Assembly: GCF_965215655.1 (NCBI RefSeq)
Contig: NZ_OZ244111.1
Span: 372,001 to 436,000, forward strand
Reading direction: 5' to 3'
DNA length: 64,000 bases
DNA from: Nioella sp965215655
GTDB lineage: Bacteria > Pseudomonadota > Alphaproteobacteria > Rhodobacterales > Rhodobacteraceae
Below the pieces are notes generated by a model. The model worked only from the letters and a program-made list of their open reading frames with translations. It was not told where the DNA came from and ran no database searches. Position 1 is the stretch's first letter. Every line of letters starts with the position of its first letter. A program made the translations under genes and the position numbers. This document shows, one piece after another, positions 58,557-64,000 of this stretch.

Positions 58557-61486
58557 TGAGGATCGAGGGCAAAGGCCGGGTTGATGTGTCGACCCCGGTG
58601 AAATTCAGCTTCGACGGGCAGGGATATACCGGGTTCAAGGGCGATACGCTGGCCTCGGCGCTGATGGCGTCCGGTGTCAAACTGATGGGCCGGTCCTTCA
58701 AATACCACCGCCCGCGCGGGGTGCTGACGGCAGGTTCGGAAGAACCCAATGCCATGGTGGAAATCGGGCGCGGCGCAGCGCAAGTGCCGAACGTGCGCGC
58801 TACGGTGCAGGAAATCTATGACGGGCTCGATGCCCACAGCCAGAACCGCATGGGGCCGCTCGCCTATGATCTGTTGTCGGTGAATGACCTCTTCCCGAGT
58901 TTCCTGAGCGCAGGCTTCTACTACAAAACCTTCATGTGGCCGCGTGCCTTCTGGGAAAAGCTCTATGAGCCTGTGATTCGTAGGGCGGCGGGGCTTGGCT
59001 CGCTCTCGGGCAAGCACAACCCCGACCACTACGAGAAGGCCTTCGCCCATTGTGATATACTCGTGATCGGCTCCGGCCCTTCCGGCCTGATGGCGGCGCT
59101 GACGGCGGCGCTTGGCGGGGCGGACGTGATCCTTTGCGAAGAGAGTGCGGAGTTCGGCGGGCGGCTTCTGTCCGAGGACGAGGAGATTGACGGCCAGCCG
59201 GGGGCGGACTGGGTGGCCACGATGCTCGACGCACTGCGCGACACGGGCCGAGTTCGGCTCATGCCCCGGACCACGGTGACGGGGGCCTATGATCAGGGCA
59301 CCTATGGCGCGCTGGAACGGGTGGGTCTGCATGTAAATGGCCCTGCAGAGCTGCCCAAGGAATGCTTCTGGCGGATCAATGCGCGTCAGGCGGTTCTGGC
59401 AGCGGGCGCGTTGGAACGGCCGCTTGCCTTCCCGATGAACGACCGCCCCGGCATCATGATGGCCAGCGCCGTGCGCAGCTACCTGCACCGCTACGGCGTG
59501 GCGGCAGGGCGCAAGGTGACGGTGTTTGCCACCAATGACGACGCGCACCGCACCGCGCTCGACCTGATGGCCAACGGGGTGGAGATCGCAGGTGTGGTCG
59601 ATGCCCGCTCGGACGCCAAGGCGCAGGGCGACTATCCGCTTTTTGCCGGGGCCGAAGTGATCACCACCAAGGGCCGCAAGGCGCTGTCGGAAATCACCAT
59701 CCGCCACAATGGGTCCGAAAAGAAGATCGCCACCGACTGCCTTGCCATGTCGGGCGGCTGGAACCCGACGCTGCACATGACCTGCCACATGAACAGCCGT
59801 CCGGTCTGGAACGAGGACATCGCGGGCTTCGTGCCTGCCGATGACGCCGTTCCGGGCCTGATCCCGGCAGGGGCCTGCAAGGGTACCTATTCAACGGCGG
59901 GCTGTCTGGCCGAGGGCGTGGAGGCCGCGAAACGGGCGCTGTCTGCGCTCGGCGGCAAGCTGCCCGAGGTCGACATTCCGCAGGCGAGCGACGCGGCGGG
60001 TGGGTCCAAGCCGCTCTGGCTGGTCAGCGGCAAAGGCCGGGCCTGGCTCGACTTCGCCAATGACGTGACCTCCAAGGACATCAAGCTGGCGGCGCAGGAG
60101 GCGTTTACCTCTGTCGAGCACATGAAGCGCTATACCACGCAGGGCATGGCGCCGGATCAGGGCAAGAACTCCAATATCGGGGCGCTGGCCATTCTGGCGG
60201 ACGCGACGGGCCGGGCGATCCCGGAAACCGGGACGACCACCTACCGCCCGCCCTTCGTGCCTGTGTCGATCTCGGCGCTTGGGGCCGGGGCGCAGGGCAA
60301 GGGTTTCGCGCCCGAACGCTTCACTACCAGCCATGACGCCAGCATCGAACGCGGTGCGCCGATGATCACGGCAGGGCTGTGGTATAGACCCAGCTATTTC
60401 CCGCGTCCGGGCGAAACCACTTGGCGGCAATCCTGCGACCGCGAAGTCACGATGACCCGCAATGCCGTGGGCGTGGCCGACGTCTCCACCCTTGGCAAGA
60501 TCGACATCCAGGGCCCCGATGCGGGCGCGTTTCTGGACTTCGTCTACACCAACATGTTCTCCACCCTGAAGGTGGGCCGCGTGCGCTATGGCCTCATGCT
60601 GCGCGAAGACGGGCATGTGATGGATGACGGCACCACCGCGCGTTTGGGGGACAGCCACTACGTCATGACCACCACCACGGCGGCGGCGGGCGAGGTGATG
60701 AAACACCTTGATTTCGTTCAACAATGCCACCGGCCCGACCTGAATGTCCGCTTCATCTCGGTCACCGAACAATGGGCGCAGTTCAGCGTTGTTGGCCCCA
60801 AATCGCGCGATCTGCTGAACGGCTTGCTCGATGCGCCGATCGACAATGACAGCTTCCCCTATATGGGCTGCGGCGAGGTCAGCGTGATGGGCGTGAAGGG
60901 GCGGCTCTTCCGCATCTCCTTCTCGGGTGAACACGCCTATGAAATCGCGGTTCCGTCGCGCTATGGCGAGGCTCTCTACCGGCAGTTGGTGACGCAGGCC
61001 GAGACGCTTGGCGGCGGGGCCTACGGGATGGAAGCGCTCAATGTCATGCGGATCGAGAAGGGCTTCATCACCCATTCCGAGATCGACGGGCGCGTAGTAC
61101 CCTTCGATATCGGTATGGACCGGATGGTGTCGGCCAAGAAGATGTGCGTTGGCAAACCCGCGACTCTGCGCGAAGGGCTGAAGGAAACCGACCGCCCGCA
61201 GCTTGTGGGGCTGAAGCCCGTGGGCGCGGTGAAGCAACTGACTGCCGGCGCGCGATTGTTCTCTGCCGGGGCCGATGCGACGCGGGTGAATGTGGAGGGT
61301 TACACGACCTCTGTCGGGTTTTCACCGTCGCTTGGCCATTTCATCGGGCTTGGCTTCCTGAAGGACGGGCCGAACCGGATGGGTGAGGTGGTGAAGATGG
61401 TCGATCATGTGCGCAAGGTGGAAACGACGGTTGAGGTGTGCAGCCCCGTCTTCCTCGATCCGGAAGGGGAGAAACTGCGTGGTTAA
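58553..61486 (+). CDS. soxA: sarcosine oxidase alpha subunit
   Basis: 977 residues from ATG 58553 (GGGGGA upstream); a longer frame is open but overlaps soxD. N-terminal domain with FKGDTLASALMASGVKLMGRSFKYHRPRG, NAD-binding GSGPSGLMAA near residue 180, and AGACKGTYSTAGCLAEG. The C-terminal part from about residue 600 is a GcvT-like tetrahydrofolate domain (MTRNAVGVADVSTLGKIDIQG and IEKGFITHSEIDGRVVP). Transfers the sarcosine methyl carbon to THF. Standard length. Confidence 0.96.
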   Translation: MMRIEGKGRVDVSTPVKFSFDGQGYTGFKGDTLASALMASGVKLMGRSFKYHRPRGVLTAGSEEPNAMVEIGRGAAQVPNVRATVQEIYDGLDAHSQNRMGPLAYDLLSVNDLFPSFLSAGFYYKTFMWPRAFWEKLYEPVIRRAAGLGSLSGKHNPDHYEKAFAHCDILVIGSGPSGLMAALTAALGGADVILCEESAEFGGRLLSEDEEIDGQPGADWVATMLDALRDTGRVRLMPRTTVTGAYDQGTYGALERVGLHVNGPAELPKECFWRINARQAVLAAGALERPLAFPMNDRPGIMMASAVRSYLHRYGVAAGRKVTVFATNDDAHRTALDLMANGVEIAGVVDARSDAKAQGDYPLFAGAEVITTKGRKALSEITIRHNGSEKKIATDCLAMSGGWNPTLHMTCHMNSRPVWNEDIAGFVPADDAVPGLIPAGACKGTYSTAGCLAEGVEAAKRALSALGGKLPEVDIPQASDAAGGSKPLWLVSGKGRAWLDFANDVTSKDIKLAAQEAFTSVEHMKRYTTQGMAPDQGKNSNIGALAILADATGRAIPETGTTTYRPPFVPVSISALGAGAQGKGFAPERFTTSHDASIERGAPMITAGLWYRPSYFPRPGETTWRQSCDREVTMTRNAVGVADVSTLGKIDIQGPDAGAFLDFVYTNMFSTLKVGRVRYGLMLREDGHVMDDGTTARLGDSHYVMTTTTAAAGEVMKHLDFVQQCHRPDLNVRFISVTEQWAQFSVVGPKSRDLLNGLLDAPIDNDSFPYMGCGEVSVMGVKGRLFRISFSGEHAYEIAVPSRYGEALYRQLVTQAETLGGGAYGMEALNVMRIEKGFITHSEIDGRVVPFDIGMDRMVSAKKMCVGKPATLREGLKETDRPQLVGLKPVGAVKQLTAGARLFSAGADATRVNVEGYTTSVGFSPSLGHFIGLGFLKDGPNRMGEVVKMVDHVRKVETTVEVCSPVFLDPEGEKLRG

Positions 61487-62033
61487 GCTTGTTTCGAAAT
61501 CGCCTGTGGACGGGATTGTTCCATTGGAAATCAACGGGTTGAGCCTGACGGAGATCGTGCCGGAGCAGGTAACATCGGTGGCGCCCTATGCCGGTCAGGA
61601 AAGCGCGGCATCCGAGGCGCTGACGGCGCTGATCGGGGCCGGGATGCCAGCCCCCAACCGGTCTACGGGCCGCGAGGGTGCGCGGGTGGTCTGGACCGGG
61701 GCAGGGCAGGCGATGGTGATCGGCCCTGTGGTCGATCCATCGCTGGCGCAACACGCAGCCCTGACCGATCAAAGCGATGCCTGGGTTACTTTTAAGCTGC
61801 AAGGTCAAGGGGTTGAGGATGTGCTCGCACGCCTGACGCCGCTTGATCTGAACCCCGGCGTGTTCAAGAAAGGCCATGCCGCGCGCAGCCAGTTGGGCCA
61901 CATGAACGCGGTCTTTCTGAAGGTCGCGGCGGATGCGTTCGAGATCATGATCTTCCGCTCCATGGCGCGCACGGCGGTGCATGAAGTCGAGATCGCCATG
62001 AAGGCCGTCGCTGCCCGCGCCGCGCTGGCCTGA
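61479..62033 (+). CDS. soxG: sarcosine oxidase gamma subunit
   Basis: 184 residues from GTG 61479, eight bases inside the end of soxA, with AGGGGAG upstream. SoxG family blocks: GQAMVIGP, DAWVTFKLQG, LNPGVFKKGHAARSQLGHM and FEIMIFRSMARTAVHEVE. Completes the soxBDAG operon; repeat element B begins at its stop codon. Confidence 0.93.
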   Translation: MVKLVSKSPVDGIVPLEINGLSLTEIVPEQVTSVAPYAGQESAASEALTALIGAGMPAPNRSTGREGARVVWTGAGQAMVIGPVVDPSLAQHAALTDQSDAWVTFKLQGQGVEDVLARLTPLDLNPGVFKKGHAARSQLGHMNAVFLKVAADAFEIMIFRSMARTAVHEVEIAMKAVAARAALA

Positions 62034-62103
62034 CCCCCGAAAACAGGGGGGGTGCCATGCGTACACCCCCTGTACACCCCCCGTACACCCCTCGTGCAGA
62101 CAA
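62031..62103 (-). repeat. intergenic repeat element, copy B
   Basis: Reverse complement of copy A (48067-48138): three GGGG(G)TGTAC units, then GCATGGCACCCCCCCTGTTTT. The last unit can pair with the C-run before a short T tract. Lies between soxG and a convergent DUF4166 gene, beginning at the soxG stop. Confidence 0.85.
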
Positions 62104-62113
62104 AAAGCCGGTT

Positions 62114-62647
62114 TCAGTCCGGTCGCAGCTGCCCGCGATAGCGGATGAGCAGCCCGACCAGGGGCAGCGACGCCGATACGTCAAAGCCGAAATCGCCCGC
62201 CTCTGTCTGACCTTCGCTCGTCTCGCTGCGCGGGGTCAGCCAGCGGGGCATGGGCAGGCCCAGAACATGCATCCGGTCGATGCCGTAGTGCAGCCGCCCG
62301 TCCTGCATCCACAAGGACATGCGCAGGCGCACCGGGCCAAAGCGTTCGATGACCGCGCGGCCATCGCCTGAGACGCTCAAGCGGGATTGCGTGACATGGC
62401 CGCCGAAGTCGCGCCGCCAGATGCAGTCGCCATCCGGGCCCGGCTGGATCAGCAAGGTGACCGGCAGATCGGGGGCGGCCTGCGGAAACCCCCCAAGCCA
62501 TAGCGCCAGACGAGCGACAGGGGACGCACCCCGCGTAACCCCACACCGACCCGAAAAACTGGCCTCGCCCCGCACGTCATGCAGGGCAGCCACGGCGGGG
62601 GGCAGGGTCAATCCGGTAACGCGGGACACCCGCGCAACCGGGTCCAT
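62114..62647 (-). CDS. DUF4166 domain protein
   Basis: 177 residues from ATG 62647, whose first base is shared with the TGA of the preceding DCC gene (TGATG); an ATG at 62656 gives three more residues. DUF4166 pattern: ARVSRVTGLTLPP, RDFGGHVTQSRL and GWLTPRSETSE near the C-terminus. Function unknown; often next to DCC-family genes, as here. Confidence 0.82.
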   Translation of the reverse strand: MDPVARVSRVTGLTLPPAVAALHDVRGEASFSGRCGVTRGASPVARLALWLGGFPQAAPDLPVTLLIQPGPDGDCIWRRDFGGHVTQSRLSVSGDGRAVIERFGPVRLRMSLWMQDGRLHYGIDRMHVLGLPMPRWLTPRSETSEGQTEAGDFGFDVSASLPLVGLLIRYRGQLRPD

Positions 62648-63090
62648 CAGCCCCATCCGCCGGGCAGGAAGCGGGCCCGCAAATCGGCGTCGGGGATCAT
62701 GCAGGTGTCATGGCGTCCGAACCAGCGATAGCGGTTGCGTGCGATCAGGGAATAGGCCGGGTCGGCCAGCCAGCCGGGCAGCCAGCCGATGCAGGACAGC
62801 CACCGCCACCCCCCGCCGATCACCCGCAGGGCGGCTGCAACCGCGCGGGTCTTGGCATGGCATTCGCCCGCGACGAGAACCAGCGTGGTCTCATAGTTTT
62901 CGGTGGACAGGCCAAGCGCGGCGTAAATCTGCTGCCCAAGCGGCGATTGCGCGGTGACGAAGCGCAGGCGCCTCTCACGGTCATGTTTCAGCAGAAACCG
63001 GAAACTGTGGGCACAGAGCACGCATTCCCCGTCGAACACCACCACGGGGGCGGGACCGATCAGGTCAGAGAGGGGCGCGGGCAGCTGCAT
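62647..63090 (-). CDS. DCC family thiol-disulfide oxidoreductase-like (DUF393)
   Basis: 147 residues from ATG 63090. DCC signature VVVFDGECVLCAHSFRF (CxxC) and the C-terminal YRWFGRHDTCMIPDADLRARFLP. DUF393 proteins have a thioredoxin-like fold and are predicted redox enzymes. Coupled to the DUF4166 gene by a TGATG overlap. Confidence 0.88.
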   Translation of the reverse strand: MQLPAPLSDLIGPAPVVVFDGECVLCAHSFRFLLKHDRERRLRFVTAQSPLGQQIYAALGLSTENYETTLVLVAGECHAKTRAVAAALRVIGGGWRWLSCIGWLPGWLADPAYSLIARNRYRWFGRHDTCMIPDADLRARFLPGGWG

Positions 63091-63108
63091 TGCGGGTCCC
63101 TCGTCCGA

Positions 63109-63378
63109 TCAGAAAATCTTGTCGCCCATCTGGTCGATCATGGACTTGGCTTTCTCGATCGAGGCTTCTGCGGCCTGATCGGCCCCGTGCAGCATGTCGG
63201 CGCGGATCAGGTGGTGGGACTTCATCTCTCCGCCGATCTCCTTCTCGATCCGGGCGGCGATGCGGTAACCGTCGGGTTCCTTCATCGGCTCGGGGAAGAT
63301 GGTGTAGCCGTTATAGAGGGTGGGCTCGGGGCCCTTGGGGGTTTCGGACCCGCCGAAGAGTTTCTTGAAAAGGGACAT
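63109..63378 (-). CDS. HlyU family protein
   Basis: 89 residues from ATG 63378 (MSLFKKLFGG); ATG 63384 two codons upstream is also possible. HlyU pattern: YNGYTIFPEPMKEPDGYRIAARIEKEIGG and SHHLIRADMLHGADQAAEASIEKAKSMIDQ. HlyU of Vibrio is a winged-helix regulator, but this alphaproteobacterial family, although sharing the name, is a different short fold of unknown role. A promoter-like block (63401-63440) lies 22 bp before the start. Confidence 0.82.
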   Translation of the reverse strand: MSLFKKLFGGSETPKGPEPTLYNGYTIFPEPMKEPDGYRIAARIEKEIGGEMKSHHLIRADMLHGADQAAEASIEKAKSMIDQMGDKIF

Positions 63379-63400
63379 GCGCATGCTCCTGACCTGTTCG

Positions 63401-63440
63401 GGGCGGAGTGAAGCAAAGGCAGGCGGCGATGTCCATGGGG
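63401..63440 (-). promoter_or_regulatory. duplicated promoter-like block before HlyU
   Basis: Minus strand: GGACA-17 bp-TTCACT spacing (TGGACA then TTCACT), within a 40-bp block that is 29/40 identical to 63701-63740. It lies 22 bp upstream of the chosen start. Conservation in two copies with equal distance to a start codon supports a promoter or leader. Confidence 0.4.
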
Positions 63441-63445
63441 CGGGT

Positions 63446-63679
63446 TCAGCCGCGTGCCGGCTGCGTTGGGATCAGCCTGAGGACCAGCAGCAGCCAGGGC
63501 AGGCCGTGCAGGGCAAGGTCGAAGATGTCGATGGGGCGGGTCAGGGTGCCGCCCGCCAGCATCCTGAGCTTTTCCCAGATATGCGGTTCGGGCGTGAAGG
63601 GGGCGAGGCCGAGGGTGAGGCAGGCAAGGATCAGGTAGATCACGGGGATCGCGTCGAGGCGGCGTTTGAGGGCGGACAT
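63446..63679 (-). CDS. small two-helix membrane protein
   Basis: 77 residues from ATG 63679, with AGGAAG upstream. Two hydrophobic segments (about 11-28 and 55-70) around an EPHIWEKLRMLAGGTLTRPIDIFD loop. I recall similar short proteins in Rhodobacteraceae that some databases call RND transporter; that name is unsupported. Carries the same upstream block as HlyU. Confidence 0.65.
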   Translation of the reverse strand: MSALKRRLDAIPVIYLILACLTLGLAPFTPEPHIWEKLRMLAGGTLTRPIDIFDLALHGLPWLLLVLRLIPTQPARG

Positions 63680-63700
63680 GGGTGGCTTCCTGGGTGGGTC

Positions 63701-63740
63701 GGGCGGAGTGAAACAGGCAGGGCAGGGGATGTCTATGGGG
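63701..63740 (-). promoter_or_regulatory. duplicated promoter-like block before the two-helix protein
   Basis: Second copy of the block at 63401-63440, exactly 300 bp away: TAGACA-17 bp-TTCACT on the minus strand, 21 bp upstream of ATG 63679. Confidence 0.4.
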
Positions 63741-63895
63741 GGAATGCCCTGCGCGGCGAAGGCGAAGCCGCTTGGGATGGTGTGCAGAATTGCCCACCCT
63801 ACTTGATGGGGGACAAAGTGGCAGAAGCCGAGGTTTGAATCGCCTTCGCGCGCGTTGCGATGGCGCTTTGGAGGCACTGGAAAGCCTTGCCTGAG

Positions 63896-64000
63896 CTATG
63901 CTTGCTCAAGCAGCGTCACGTCGGGGTAGATATGATGCATGAAGGCAGAGAGAGGATGATTTCCACGTAGCCCCAACTTCAGGTCCGCTGCGGTGTATGC
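63896..64000 (-). CDS. possible C-terminal end of a gene continuing beyond the window
   Basis: On the minus strand a frame enters from the right edge and ends with TAG at 63896-63898. The 34 visible residues (start AYTAADLKLGLRGNHPLSA, then a MHH motif, ending TLLEQA) look protein-like rather than random, but are too few to name a family. The 217 bp between this and the two-helix gene show nothing else. Confidence 0.35.
   Translation of the reverse strand, partial: AYTAADLKLGLRGNHPLSAFMHHIYPDVTLLEQA

Overview
The window looks like a core-chromosome segment of an alphaproteobacterium of the family Rhodobacteraceae (Roseobacter-type). The reasons are high GC with purine-rich Shine-Dalgarno sites, a TCA-cycle cluster ordered mdh / sucC / sucD / sucA / sucB on one strand with the ethylmalonyl-CoA-pathway genes mcl2 and mch and then sdhCDAB on the other, a CtrA-type TTAA-N7-TTAAC box, and a soxBDAG sarcosine oxidase operon. 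No rRNA, tRNA, CRISPR array, prophage or insertion sequence was recognised.

Layout. 1-11120 (minus strand): the 2-oxoglutarate dehydrogenase / succinyl-CoA synthetase / malate dehydrogenase cluster, interleaved with a sulfotransferase-like gene, a secreted protein of unknown function and a SAM-methyltransferase-like gene. 11349-17969 (plus strand): malyl-CoA thioesterase, NnrU and mesaconyl-CoA hydratase, a small membrane protein, then succinate dehydrogenase sdhCDAB. The sucC and sdhC upstream regions each carry two TGTGATCACA-type palindromes spaced exactly 21 bp, a strong sign that one regulator controls both halves of the cluster.

18371-44327 is mixed housekeeping and accessory material: a SUFU-domain protein, an MFS transporter, meaB, hrpB, a DUF2235 hydrolase, an orphan molybdenum hydroxylase large subunit with an internal gap, valS, two aminotransferases separated by three large palindromes, ygfZ, an EamA transporter, rpmB, a PCuAC copper chaperone, a class III sirtuin, a low-molecular-weight phosphatase, a leucine-dehydrogenase-type enzyme divergent from an Lrp regulator, and an exported protein with four DxDxDG repeats.

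44784-64000 holds lepA, a low-GC GT61 glycosyltransferase, several small membrane proteins, pirin, a beta-hydroxyacid dehydrogenase, a glutamate dehydrogenase, an isolated Tad minor-pilin trio, soxBDAG, and DUF4166 / DCC / HlyU genes. A ~72-bp repeat occurs twice in opposite orientation (48067-48138 and 62031-62103), each time between convergent genes, bracketing about 14 kb.

Together the genes describe aerobic carbon metabolism around succinyl-CoA: acetyl-CoA assimilation via the ethylmalonyl-CoA route (mcl2, mch, and meaB for methylmalonyl-CoA mutase) feeds the TCA cycle, with amino-acid and methylamine-type nitrogen entering through the amino-acid dehydrogenases and sarcosine oxidase. All functions are read from sequence and family knowledge; no search was run.
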